Source: Ditylenchus dipsaci
Taxonomy: Eukaryota; Nematoda; Chromadorea; Rhabditida; Anguinidae
Length of the DNA: 64,000 nt
Direction: 5' to 3'
Assembly: GCA_004194705.1 (NCBI GenBank)
Contig: SADC01001320.1
Location: 620,001 to 684,000 of the forward strand
Shown: positions 47,735 through 59,184 of the stretch, in pieces
Position numbering within the stretch: position 1 is the first letter of the stretch
Layout: each line of letters begins with the position of its first letter
Made by a program: the position numbers and the translations under genes
Notes under the pieces: model-generated
The model's input: the letters and a program-made list of their open reading frames with translations, nothing else
Databases searched by the model: none
What the model was told of the DNA's origin: nothing

Positions 47735-48240
47735 TATACAGATATACAAGATATACAAAATTTTGCTAATCTTCTCTCGTCTTTTGGCTCTGTTCACCTT
47801 TAGCACGCCAATTTTTTTGCCTTGGTCCCCCCTGTTGTTTTTTGTTGAAAATTGCCTTAGTCCCCCTGTCCATTATAGTTATTTATGATACTGTGATTAC
47901 GGTGATCATGGTGATTATGGTTAACATGGTCACCTTCAAAACAACAGGGGACTAAGGCAATTTTCAACAAAAAAACAACAGGGGGGACCAAGGCAAAAAA
48001 ATTTGGCGTGCTAAAGGTGAACAGAGCATATATAAGATATACAAAATTTTACTAATCTTCTCTCATCTTTTTATCCTCACTTTTGTCGAAAACTTTTTCA
48101 CGGTAAAAAGTAAAGTTGTAGAACTGGATCTCCTGCACAACTTTACTTTTTACCTTCAAAAAAGTTTTCGACAAAAGTGAGGATAAAAAGATGAGAGAAG
48201 ATTAGTAAATTTTGTATATCTTATATATCTATACAAATTT
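47735..48240. repeat. two adjacent long palindromes
   Basis: First palindrome 47735-48030, arms with CACCTTTAGCACGCCAAT and GCCTTGGTCCCCCCTGTTG; second 48040-48230, arms with CTTCTCTCATCTTTTTATCC and AACTTTACTTTTTACC. Both share TATACAAAATTTT(G/A)CTAATCTTCTCTC. A diverged copy of the second occurs near 10225-10330. Confidence 0.65.
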
Positions 48241-48660
48241 GTATATTCTAAGAACTATGGCATCCCCATGCCCTCCCTTTAATGATTTTGATGAGTGTTT
48301 TCGATTTGAGCCTATCCAAATAGGAAAATTGAAGAGTTGACTAACCGCGAATTTTTTTCACTGCTAACAAAAAGGCGGGAGTTCAAAGCACAGAATCAAG
48401 GAAAATATCCCGAAATATCATACAGACAGTAAGCCCCAAAAAATCAAAAGAACCGAAAAAGGTAGGCTTAGAGAAAAATACACTTTGGAGGGGGGGGGGG
48501 AGGGTTATTTGGGGGTTTTCGCGATCATATAGTCTCCGTTCGATTTAATATAGCTCCCGGGGACCGAAAAAACACACACACTAAATCGAGAGTTATGTCG
48601 AACATAAAGTTCGCGTGGAGTTCTTAATAATAGTTTTTGCATAATTTTTAATTTTTTATA

Positions 48661-49417
48661 TTAGTTTGATAAAAATCTACAAAAACTGTTTTGTTTCTTA
48701 TTTCCGGAAGAAAAGGCTGTTTTGCGAGAAACAGCCTTTTCTTCGCATGCTGGAGTTGACACCACGGACGATTCTTGCGCGATTGATCCATCAGAGGTAT
48801 CTGAAACTAGAATAGGTGCCTCGAGCGAGGACACTGCTGGATCTGGAGTAATTATAAAAAATGGACCTCGATAGATAGCGGACTGGAGGTCATCATAGTA
48901 CGAGCCACAATACTGGTAAACTGGACTCTCCTTAATTTTGGTAGACTGGAGACTAGCCTTCACTTTGGCAGTCGCCTCTATAATTTCTGGCACAGCCTTA
49001 ATAAATCCCGAGTCCACTAAACCCTGGAAGATACTGGAGAGAAGCGTCTTATTGTCGAGAATAAGTTTCACCGAGAGCGCACTGGCATTATTAAGTATTT
49101 TACTAACCTTAGACATCAGAAAGCAGCAAGCTTCAACAATCATAGTCACAAATAGAATGATGATTTTGAAGCTAAACTCTCTGTGTCGAATAAATCTGGA
49201 CGAGAAAAATCCTTATTTGAATTTGCTTATTGAAAAAAAATGTTGTCAGACAAGGGCATGAAGAGTGTACCTTTTTGCAAGTTATACACCGAAGGTATAA
49301 GACATCATTCTTGGATAGTTCTTCGAACCTGCTCCAAATCGGATTCATACGCTTTATTTTCACGGTCGGAGTCGATGAATCAGCTGTTGAAGAACTGTTT
49401 TCAGTTGTCTGTGACAT
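48661..49417 (-). CDS. unrecognised gene, two exons, possible BED-like finger
   Basis: Exon 1 (49417 to about 49270) encodes a Ser/Thr-rich start then PIWSRFEELSKNDVLYLRCI followed by TCKKVH, arranged like the start of a BED-type zinc finger, and could end at a donor after TGCAAAAAG. Exon 2 (about 49108 to 48661) continues SKVSKILNNASALSVKLILD, a helical stretch with EIIEATAKVKASLQ, then a Ser-rich tail and TAA. Exon pairing is inferred. BED fingers occur in hAT-derived proteins, so a domesticated or decayed transposon gene is one option; a host gene is another. Confidence 0.45.
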
Positions 49418-49504
49418 CTTGATACTAACTGAAACAGGAGATGGTCAAAAGAAGTTGAAAACAACTTACAAAAAACCACATAAATATCAACGTGACAGAA
49501 GGAC

Positions 49505-49705
49505 AAATTTTCAGTGAAAATTTCATTTTTCACTGAAAATTATCCTTTTTCATTTGATGAAAATGAAAATTTTCATTTTCATTTTCCTCTTTCAAAATGA
49601 AAATGAAAATTTTTCATTCAATGAAAATGAAAATTTCATTTTCATTCAAATTTTCACTGAAATTTTCATTTTTCATCGTATTTTCATTTTCATTTTGGAA
49701 ACACT
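49505..49705. repeat. GAAAAT/ATTTTC simple repeat, palindromic
   Basis: Alternating ATGAAAATGAAAATTTTC and TTTTCATTTTCATTT runs that fold on themselves. The right end CATTTTGGAAACACTGACAG resembles a hAT end, but no duplication was found. Confidence 0.6.
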
Positions 49706-50551
49706 GACAGGTTGTTATATTGAATCATCACCTACCGGAAAAATCATCTAGTTCACTGCTTTCGAGTAAAGTGATAGTTTGGCAAGATGAAAGTGGTGAG
49801 TTAACTGTTTTACGGCGGTTGAAGGAGCATGTTCACGCAGTCAAATTCAAATGTTGATATTTGAATTCCGGGGACCAATCCTACAAGTGGAATTACGACA
49901 CGAAACGTTTTTTTCAAATGAATATTTTTTGCTTTTCAAGCAATTTTTTTCTTTTGCGTTCTATTTTTTGATCCAAGTCACTTGTTTTTGTGTAGAGTGT
50001 ACCACTTGAGTCGGTTTCACGTATTAGTTTCAGGTGAATCGATCACATTGTGGATGTTCATAGCATAGGCATCGCATTTTTCCGCTAAACGTCGCTGTAA
50101 AGTTCTATTAGATAAGTTTTTTTAGCTAGTTAGCCGTCCCATTCTTTTCTTTTGTTCGTCCTTTTTAGGCTGTCCGTGAGAGCGCTTATGTGACTATCTG
50201 GTATCTGGTCGTGCTGTCTAATTGGTTGCTGTAAGTGCGTGTCTCTATCCTGAGGTTATTTAGCTCTGATTATACGAAATTCTTGACTAGGATTTGCAGG
50301 TTTTTATGCTTGGGGCGTTTGCAGTACTTCTTGATTCTTTGGCCGGACTTTTCTCTGCTTCCAATTTTTCAGATGTCTATGGGGCTTCAATAAGGATGGC
50401 AGCATGCGGGTGGGTCTTCAATCACTCTGATTTTCTAGCTTTGCTGCACTGTCAGCCGCAGTTATTATTTGCGATTTTAGGTTCCCTGCTAAGGTATTTT
50501 TTTACACAATCTACCCTGCGACTATTTACATCTTGACGAGGTCACCTACGA

Positions 50552-51175
50552 GGGTGCACTACGTTTCACCGTCACTGTTTTCACCGTTCACTATTTTCAC
50601 CGCCACTATTTTCACCGTCACTATTTTCACCGTCACCTATTTTCACCTTCACTATTTTCACCGTCACCTATTTTCACCGTCAGCATTTTAGGACCACTTT
50701 TTAGGTCTAAATTTTTCGAAATTTTTAAAATTTTTGGTACCAAATTGTAGCCCTGAATGTCAGCTACATTTTGGTACTACAATTTCTAAAAAAAACGAAA
50801 AATTTTAGTTCTAAACTTTTAAAGACGCTCACCCTGCGTTCTATCGTGATGAAAAAGTGTGAGATTGAACGCCTTCTAAAGTTTAGTTCTAATTTTTTTA
50901 TTTTTTCAGAATTTGTAGTACCAAAATGTAGCTGACATTCAGGGCTACAATTTGGTACCAAGACTGTTTAAATTTTAGAAAAATTTAGATCTAAAAAGCG
51001 GTCCTAAAGTGCTGACGGTGAAAATAGGTGACGGTGAAAATAGGTGACGGTGAAAATAGTGACGGTGAAAATAGGTGACGGTGAAATAGGTGACGGTGAA
51101 AATAGGTGACGGTGAAAATAGTGACGGTGAAAATAGTGAACGGTGAAAACAGTGACGATGAAACGTAGTGCACCC
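50552..51175. mobile_element. foldback element with TTTTCACCGTCAC tandem arms
   Basis: Ends GGGTGCACTACGTTTCACCG and complement; flanks ACCTACGA and ACTTACGA are an 8-bp duplication with one change. Left array 50568-50695 and right array 51005-51170 of about nine TTTTCACCGTCACTA units each, inverted. The centre is a second palindrome with GAATGTCAGCTACATTTTGG words. Confidence 0.85.
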
Positions 51176-51211
51176 ACTTACGAATGTTACTTCATGTTTG
51201 ACACGTACCTA

Positions 51212-51820
51212 CAGGGTGTGTCACAATTACGTTAATATTTAAGAACACCGTAGCGACCCGTTCCCGAATTTTCGGGTGGCAAGCCCCGGAAACGTTCATA
51301 ATAAAACAGAAAAAAATATAGCGCTTATAAGACGGGGGCAGACATCTTTATTCACTGCTGAACACATCTCTCGAGTCACGAAGTCACAAATAATAACGGC
51401 AAACATGACAACAGAGAAGGATAACTACAATGGATTTTTGGTGGCACCAGTTTTTTCAGATCGACGAACACATTGCTGATTGTTTGCCTTGCCACTACGA
51501 ATAGCTGCCCGATTCGCGCGAATCTAAGACCTTGATGACGAAGAAGGACGAAATCGGCGCGTAGTTCCCTCCTTGACTGCAGCAATATCTGCAAAATTGA
51601 TAGAAATTATTTGATGAACCGACTCGCACGTAAAATATTAAAAAGAGAGCGCCAGAAATTAAATTTAATAGATAAACTCGAAGACATCAAGCAAATGGAC
51701 ACAAGTGAGAAAACGAGCAAAAAAAAACAAGCGTATCAAACAAATAAACGAAAAAGAAAAACTGAAATTTGAACAAAAATATTGAGTTTGATAATGTTAA
51801 CGTAATTTTGAGGCACCCTG
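51212..51820. mobile_element. Tc1/mariner-type fragment with HTH remnant
   Basis: TA flanks, ends CAGGGTGTGTCACAATTACG and CGTAATTTTGAGGCACCCTG. A minus-strand frame (51594-51376) carries a helix-turn-helix-like word, LRFARIGQLFVVARQTISNV. No catalytic domain remains. Confidence 0.7.
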
Positions 51821-51824
51821 TACT

Positions 51825-53510
51825 TGTGTACTTTGTCGAACTGCATAAGGTCGGAGTTTACCTTTCTATGTGCCTTCGTGCTCCATCTCAAGACAGTATG
51901 GCTAGGTCTTGTAACATAACTGTCGGAGCACGTCAACTTCATGTAAGAGGCTGCCTAGCGAAAGTGATTATAAGTCACATAACATTTACAACAAGTATCT
52001 GCTGGATTTCACATTACTAATTTTACGACGGTTATAACGGTCAACAAGGTATCTCTTTTCATGACTTTTATCCAATCATTAATTCAGGTACTGAACATCC
52101 CTTTGCCTTTTCGCCCGTATTATTAGGTATGGTTACTAGAGATGATGATTCAACCTCAGCCGGTATTTTCGAAAAAATTCGGTCAGTATTTCGATACGTA
52201 AAAACCACATAGTTATCCTTTCTAGTCATTTTGACACATTTTGCTTTCGATATGGTATTTTTACAAGAAAAAAATCGGTCGGTAATTCGGTTAGGTATTC
52301 TGACCAAAATCGACTTAGTCGGTACGGTATACCAGACCGTTTTCATCTCTAATTTGCTATGTAGTAGTCAGGTAGTAGTCTCGTAATAGTCATTTTGTAG
52401 GACACCAAAAATTGATCGGATCGACCCAGGATTGCTTCGTATTTTTTTGCTCTCTGCCCACTTTTACAGTTCTACAGAGTTACTGTTACAGTGATTAGTA
52501 TCTGACTATTACATAGCCATACCCAAATAATTCAGCATAAGAGCAAACGGTTGTTCAGACCTGAATTACTGTTCGGTAAAGTCAATAAAAGAGAATTTCA
52601 TCTATGAGTAATTCAGGTCTTGAACAACCCTTTGCTCTTATGCCTGTATCATCAGTTATGGTTACCATAGGCGTAGCCAGGGCGGCTGAGGGGCTATAGC
52701 GACCGCCCCCCCCCCCTTCCCGTCAAATTTTTCGAGAAAAATTGTTAATTAAAAAACACTATAAATCTCGAAAACGGTGTAGGGAAAATGACCTCTCGGG
52801 GTGGGGTGGTGGCTTTAGCCCCCGCCATCAGAGTTTTTTGGCTACGCCTCTGATGGTTACTACATGGCATGGATTCTAGCTTAGGAATTTTAATAATAAT
52901 TTGCTGTTTAGGTATAAGAGCCAGCATTGTTCAGAACCTGAATTACTAATCGATAAAACACACAGGCTTTCTTTTCCTAAAAGAGACTTTCCTTGATGAG
53001 AACCTGAATGATCGATGGTGCTTGAAAATAGTAGTATAAAATCCAGCAGATGAGTATGGTAAATAATATGCGACTTATAATCGTGTGCACCGGCCGTACT
53101 TTTAGCGACTCTGGTAAAAATAGTTTTCATCTTATTCCGTCATAGATTATGCAAATTACGTCCAGGAAAGGGCCGGCTTGTACGTGTACCGGGATACCAC
53201 GACCACACAAGTCTGTAGCTTCCACGTAGAAATAAATGTTCACATGTAGCTAATTATGGATATGACGCTACATTGACGACTTTGTTAGGCCGTATGCAGC
53301 CGCACTGAACTTTATAATATGCGGACTTTGCTGAGTCAAAAAAGGGATCACCATAGGATCACCAGCGCGTGTCCAGCTAATACAAAGCTTTTAAGGTCAT
53401 GGAGTTCAACAGTATTATTCGACTCTTCCAATTAGAACTGGAACTGAGATAAAGTCATAAGGCATACCAGTGACGTAATTGCGGCGGAAATTCAGCAATA
53501 GCTTTGGAGC
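51825..53510. other. interior of the 6.3-kb element, no gene recognised
   Basis: A palindrome at about 52530-52680 (CTGAATTACTG / GGTTGTTCAGACCTGAAT words) has partial copies at 52075-52140 and 52920-53010. A C run lies at 52707-52718. Open frames show no family motif. Confidence 0.45.
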
Positions 53511-53511
53511 G

Positions 53512-55582
53512 ATTATAGAATAAGCACCCCACTCGATTATAGTATAGGGTACCCACTCGATTATAGTATAGGGTACCCACTCGATTATAGTATAGGGTAG
53601 CCACTATATTTCACAAATAATATTTTACTTAATTTACCACATTTTACAATAGACACAGCAACATAAGTTTTGTCACTAAGAATTTTCGCGGATGCGGACT
53701 GATGCTTTCCAATTCCTTTCGAAATAGTCAAATGTTTCCTCCTTCATCGAACTGAACTTTGATGTATTTTCTTCCCTTTAGCATTTACAGAACTGAAATT
53801 GCTCAAGTTATATTTCCGAAGCTGAAAAAAACTTACCGCTCTATGCAAATGGCGCTGTACCATTTTTTATTCCATTTAGTCATCAGCACAGCATTCAAGG
53901 CACAGGGAAATCGACTCCCTAATATATCCACATCTTCAGTTTGAGTCAGTGCAGTTGGATATTCCTCATCTGACTCCGACTCTATACACATCGATAACGC
54001 TTCGTGGTCGGGTCATCAGTGTCACCTACATATTCAAAGTGAGTCTGAAAACGTCGTTCAAAAGTTAAATGATGAAAAGCATACTATTTCCTGCGTTGAA
54101 AATGACTTCTGAGGACTGACCCAGGAAATCCCCAAGTTTCCCCACTTCATTGTTATTTTCACTAGAAGAGTCCTTTTCATATTCTTCATTTTTCTTCGGA
54201 ATCCTCGTAGGAAAGGTTATCACCACTTCGAAGCACTGCGGCAAAGGCTCAACATCTCAAGAAACGGATCACTAAACATAATAGTTAGCAGAAAAAGTGA
54301 TTACTAATAAAGACGTACGAATCTTTCAGCATACACTGCTTTATAAACAAATACTTCGCTAAATCTCCAGGAAGTATCTACGGCGATGATTTCTGGCATT
54401 CGAAAGATCAATCTTTCACCGCTCCTCAAGTAGCTTCTATAGAGTTTGTATGAACTGACTAAAATAAGATATAAGATTAGAAAGACAAAAATAAATAAAA
54501 TAGCTTTGCGAATATGATCCGGATAGCAGTTCGGTATATCATCAGCGCTGGTCTTGAACGTTTGGCTATGATTCACACGCAATAGATCGTAGTCATGCTG
54601 AGTAAGAGAGTCATAGGCTTTCCACCGTCGGCAATTATCAAAGTCCCAGGAGTAATCCAATGTTGAATAGCGGAAGTAATGTATCACGATCCGGCGTTCC
54701 ACTTGCACCATGAAGACTTTTCCTGTTTTTCTCGAAATTCACCGAATACCCAGCTTCCATCGACCCGGTGTCCTCTGTGATGCTGACCTTTCCAAACTTG
54801 CTCTCATCTATTTCGACCGTAAAGCGAACAAATTTTAGGAAGTTAAATTAATCAAATTATAAAATATTTACCATATCTCCTTCACCTCCAATGGGTTGAC
54901 CTTTCTGATCATTCCCCAATATACGACTTGACGGCAAAACTTAGACATTTTACATGCGGAAGCAATACTTATTTGACACTGGTGGGAAATATTATTGATC
55001 TGCATATTTGATAGCCTGAAAAAAAAAGAAAAACCATACCATAAAGTGCAAAAACATTAAAACCATACCATAGATATATGAACTTTAAGCTAGAAATAAG
55101 AGCATTTTCGAGTTTTCCATGTACGTACCTTTCAAAAGTCCAACTGTTCCATTGCATTTTTTACCGCCAGGAAAACGCTTGCCACATCGGAATCGGATTT
55201 GTCTATGAATAATGGTAACAAATGCATGGTCAACAGCACATATAACACACCTGTTGCTACGCTTTTCAATACGCATCTCAGACTTATTGCACCTAGGACA
55301 TATTTGTTCCAAGTCGATTACACGATGTCGAGCCAAAAATTCAAGGAATTTGTCTTCATTTTCGGTAAGGCGATCTAGATCAGTGAAAAGCCATCGAGAC
55401 TTGCAGCTGCGTCCGTCTCTTTCTAAGGCCATCGAACGTGATCTAAAAAACGGTAATCGAAAAAAAGATAAGAAATTGGTATTATTGCCAAAAATATAAT
55501 ACTTTATTCATAATACTTGCGGTACCCCAACTATAATCAAGTGGGTACCCTATACTATAATCGTGGGTGCTTATTCTATAAT
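53512..55582 (-). mobile_element. Merlin-type (IS1016-like) transposon
   Basis: Inverted ends ATTATAGAATAAGCACCC at 53515-53533 and the complement at 55563-55582. Each end carries tandem copies of CTCGATTATAGTATAGGGTA-type units (three on the left, about two on the right). The minus-strand transposase relic lies between. No clean 8-9 bp duplication could be fixed. Confidence 0.8.
54304..55432 (-). pseudogene. Merlin/ISXO2-like transposase, frameshifted
   Basis: The N-terminal part (55432-55085) shows FLEFLARHRVIDLEQICPRC with CPRC, later CVIC and FRCG and a GTYMENSK word: the zinc-ribbon plus S-x-R-x-GTFF-type motif of IS1016/Merlin enzymes. Then a catalytic start VEIDESKFGK near 54790-54820, DTLLP near 54680, a second acidic position before RWKAYDSLTQHDYD and VNHSQTFKTS (54650-54560). 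The parts lie in different frames with in-frame stops, so the gene is dead. A hydrophobic stretch at the 3' end (ILFIFVFLILYLILV) is probably noise. Confidence 0.8.
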
Positions 55583-56189
55583 TTAGCCATAGCTTTCCCT
55601 TTTTGATGATTAAAATATCAGCGTAAGTACTGTCGAGGTGATTTACTGGGAAACTTACCATCTCTTCACGAAAAGTTAGCTATTTCCGTGCCGACCGAGA
55701 ATTAACGCTTGCTTGTACACCAACAGCTGCGCTCAGCAAAATTGCCCTAACAGAGAACCTAAAAAGGACTAACAAAAGAAAAGAATGAGACGGCAAATCA
55801 GCTTGAAAAAACTTATCTAATGCGAAAACGCAGAAGACCACTGGTCTGAGACCAGTTAATCATTGCGATGGGAAGGCGTTTTCTACAAATCTTGGTAACC
55901 GATGACCTGTAAATAAAACATAAAACCGCATCAAGACATACATCATAGATCAAAAACGAGTGACTTGGATCAAAAAATAGAACGCAAAAGAAAAAAAATG
56001 CTTGAAAAGCAAAAAAATATTCATTTGAAAAAAACGTTTCGTGTCGTAATTCCACTTGTAGGATTGGTCCCCGGGAATTCAAATATCAACATTTGAATTT
56101 GACTGCGTGAACATGCTCTTTTAACACCATTATTAAGAGCAGAAAAAGGCATTGTTCCTATGAGGAACTGAGACTAAGTTTGGAGTTGA

Positions 56190-56395
56190 GACTAAAATAG
56201 TCTCAAGACTAATAGTCCTTGAGACTATTTTAACAAATAGTCTCAAGAGTAATAGTCCTTGAGACTATTTTAAGAAATAGTCTCAAAATAGTCTCATAGT
56301 CACATTTAGTCTCAACAGTCTCAAATTAGTCACATTTTGAGACTATTTTGAGACTATTTTTATTATAGTTTTATTATAATAGTCACAAATGTCAA
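56190..56395. repeat. GAGACTATTTT tandem/palindromic repeat
   Basis: About a dozen alternating copies of AATAGTCTCAA and TTGAGACTATTTT between two unique flanks. Likely simple-repeat expansion of a foldback seed. Confidence 0.7.
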
Positions 56396-57009
56396 TCCCT
56401 GGTCGCAATAGGTTTCTAAGTGAAACCTATTGTCTTGACTGGAACGTCGTTCGACTGAACGCAACAATCCTTACAGCTTCAATATATTTCAGCTCTTGCT
56501 CTCTATTTTTCTAATAAATTTTGTGTGCGAAATGAAATATTGTTTGAACATCACACTCTAAATGTATACACACACATTCAACAAATTACCAGAGTGGGAC
56601 CATCCATCATATATTTTTAGACCTGAGAATCCATAAATTCTCAACAAGTTACACTAAACCGAAGGTATAGTTCCTTATATTTTAAATGAAAACTGACCAA
56701 ATCTTATGAAAATATATACACTAAACCGAGATTGGAAAAACGGGGAAACCGAGGGTACTAAACTATGCTTTATGTAGTATCTCACGCTGAAAATTATGGG
56801 TGAAAAAAATCTGAAGCAGGAGGGATTTGAACGGGTTCCTACACACTTTGCCGCATAGCACTTTGCCGTAGACACTTTGCCGCAAGACACTTTGCCGCAT
56901 GCCTCTTTGCCGCAGACACTTTGCCGCACTTTTGTGTTCTCAAAAAAACTTATAAAAACTCATTACCCGAACAAGTCATCAACCACCAATTTATCGACAA
57001 AGGCAACAA

Positions 57010-58448
57010 AAATTCAATAAACAATGTGAGATCAACAATTAATTCAAATATCTTTTTCTTTTTCGACAGAATCTTCATTGCCAGCTTCATCGCCATCGGC
57101 TTTGTCTTTAAAGAAAGCAAACTCAGACAAGTGGTGTTGCACAGCTTTCAGAAACTCAAATTTGATTTGCTGCTTAGTAACATTGCGTAAGAGCTTTAAG
57201 ATTTGCATCACGCCTCAAATATTGCGGTCGACGGGCTGAAGAATTGCTTCAGCGAAATTGTTACGAGCCCTGAATCAAATCTTATGAAACATGCGAGCAA
57301 CCAAATCAAAATTTAATCATCCAACAAATAATCAAAAACAATTTCAAACCTCACAACCAGCTTCCGAGTCTCCTCTTCTTCAGCTTTCAAACGAAGAATG
57401 AACTGGCTAAGCGGTATTTGGTCTCTTCCAAAACGCTCGTTGAATCCCTTGTGCCAGCCCTCCAGGTGATTTTTTGTGTGAGCCAGTTCATTTAACGCAG
57501 CTACATGGCAATTCCAGTGGGCGATTGGAAACAGTTTTTCGGTGCTCACTCCACGAACTTTACGGCGAATATTCGTCCTTTCAAAGTATCCGAGGTATTC
57601 TGAAGTATAAGCGAAGTTGACTGAATTGAGGCCGAGCGCAGTAGAACGTGCCATCGACAGCCCAACGACGATTGTCAAGGAGTAGACGTCGTCCGGAAAG
57701 AGATAGATACACAAAGAAAATCGGTAACCTTGGATCAGTATCGTTGAAATTCACGCGTCTTATGCATAAAAACAACGATTTAACTCTCACTTTGAGTTGT
57801 GAATCATAAAGGGTAGGCCTGCTCGGTCTCTCTGAAGAAGTCTAGCCAAACAACTTGATCCACCGCCTTGTCAACGCTGCTGGCACCCACAGGCTGTCTG
57901 CTTCGCTGCAACTGCCTTTGAAGAGCTAGCACCGACGGCACCGCCACGATTTGTTCATCTGTTAAGCCGGCTCTGACAGCAGCGACCACTGTTTTAGAGG
58001 AAGATCCCAAGTTGGTAAGAGCATCTCTTCTGGCTCTGACGACTTCTCTGCGCTAAATCATGAATTTCGAATAAAACTGCATTCAATATCACAAAACTTC
58101 CGATGAAGTCATTTGGACTCTGAATGCAAGTGTGAGGATTCAACAGTCATATGTTTTTCGCTGAGCCGGCATCTGTCTTAGCAGTTCCACGACACCGAAC
58201 TTTCATGCAGCGCCAATTCCGGATTTGTTCCATGTTTACGAGTCTGTCTTTTTTTGTATTCGAAACCACCGAAAATTAGCAGCTCATTTCCCTTGCTCGA
58301 TTTTGTAAGCTTTCCCTAAAATTACAGGTGAGCAAAAAAAACCCTCAAATAAAAAATCAACCTGGAGAGAAGTTTGCGGAGGACCTATTTGAGTATCCAC
58401 CAGATCAAACATGTTAGCAAGCCAATTGAAATCAACACCGAAAGCCAT
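57010..58448 (-). pseudogene. FLYWCH/MULE transposase, decayed
   Basis: Starts near MAFGVDFNWLANMFDLVD (58448). At 58330-58150 pieces of a FLYWCH finger appear in two frames: KGNELLIFGGFEYKKR and NWRCMKVRCRGTAKT. Then a helical linker (58010-57804), RRWAVDGTFYCAR with the first catalytic Asp (57690-57650), and the C-terminal part YFERTNIRRKVRGVSTEKLF, WNCHVAALNEL, and KNHLEGWHKGFNERFGRD (57600-57400), the last being the conserved region after the catalytic Glu in MULE enzymes. A final exon near 57190-57030 ends in an acidic tail. Frames change between blocks; some changes may be short introns. Confidence 0.78.
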
Positions 58449-58492
58449 TGTAACTTCTGTGAAAAGTATGGTTAAAACGAAGAAAATGGTTA

Positions 58493-58741
58493 CCGTATTT
58501 CCTCTAATAACTCACCCGGGTGAGTTATTTTTTGGGTCGCTGAAAATTGGAAAAATTGAGGTCGATCTCGAGATTTTTGGGTGAAAATATTAAGTTTAAA
58601 AACTGGAATCGGTAGATCTCGTGGGAATTAAGAAAACGCAATAAACAGCTTTGAAAAATATTGTTTCGAGCTGAGATATAGGCCCTCAAAGTTGAGGGGG
58701 GCGAGTTATTAGAGCAGGGTGAGTTATTAGAGGAAATACGG
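58493..58741. mobile_element. CCGTATTTCCTCT TA-flanked miniature element
   Basis: TA flanks, ends CCGTATTTCCTCTAATAACT, inner CACCCGGGTGAG hairpin and right-hand GCAGGGTGAGTTATTAGAGG. It lies just upstream of the MULE transposase start. Confidence 0.85.
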
Positions 58742-59184
58742 TAAATGGTTTAATTTTTATTGAATAAAAGAATGAAAAATCAAAATTTTCAACAAGAAAG
58801 TATGCAGAAGACAAATTTAAATTTAAAAAAAACATTGTGAAGGAAGACTCAACAATAATTGTGCGGCAAAGTGTCTGCGGCAAAGAGTCATGCGGCAAAG
58901 TGTCTTGCGGCAAAGTGACTGCGGCGAAGTGTCATGCGGCAAAAGTGTCTGCGCAAAGTGCCATGCGGGCAAAGTGGTTGTGTACGTTTGAAGGACCAAA
59001 CAGCTCCCGAAGTTGTATTACGAACTCCTTAAATCTCGTTGCTCTTAGCAAATCCTTAATTCTGGAGTAAAGTTTTTTTTACATTAGAAATGATTCTGAA
59101 CCGCTCTCAATACTCGTAAATGCGAATGGTGCCAGTCGAACTTAGCATGGAGCTCAAAAGAATGCCACATACCAGTTATGAACT

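Larger units (their letters stand above)
49823..56120. mobile_element. 6.3-kb inverted-repeat element, AGGAGCATGTTCACGC ends
   Basis: Inverted repeats of about 370 bases: 49823-50190 and 55740-56120 share GAGCATGTTCACGCAGTCAA, then GGACCAATCCTACAAGTGGA and CATTCTTTTCTTTTGTT. Flanks are TTGA on the left and TTAA on the right, so the original target was probably TTAA, as in the small AGG-N-S-CAT elements. Internal content: an open frame at 50294-50536 without a known motif, a foldback element, a mariner fragment and a Merlin relic. Confidence 0.72.
56846..58985 (-). mobile_element. Mutator-like element with GCGGCAAAGTGTC tandem ends
   Basis: Terminal arrays: ACACTTTGCCGCA-type units at 56846-56930 (six) and the inverted array GCGGCAAAGTGTCTT at 58860-58980 (eight). 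Inside is a MULE transposase relic on the minus strand and a nested CCGTATTTCC element (58493-58741). No 9-bp duplication was found at the outermost ends, which are diverged. Confidence 0.8.

Noticed and set aside
49823..56120. Polinton/Maverick or virus-like element
   Set aside because: Long inverted ends and 6.3 kb invited this, but no polymerase, integrase, packaging ATPase or capsid motifs were seen.
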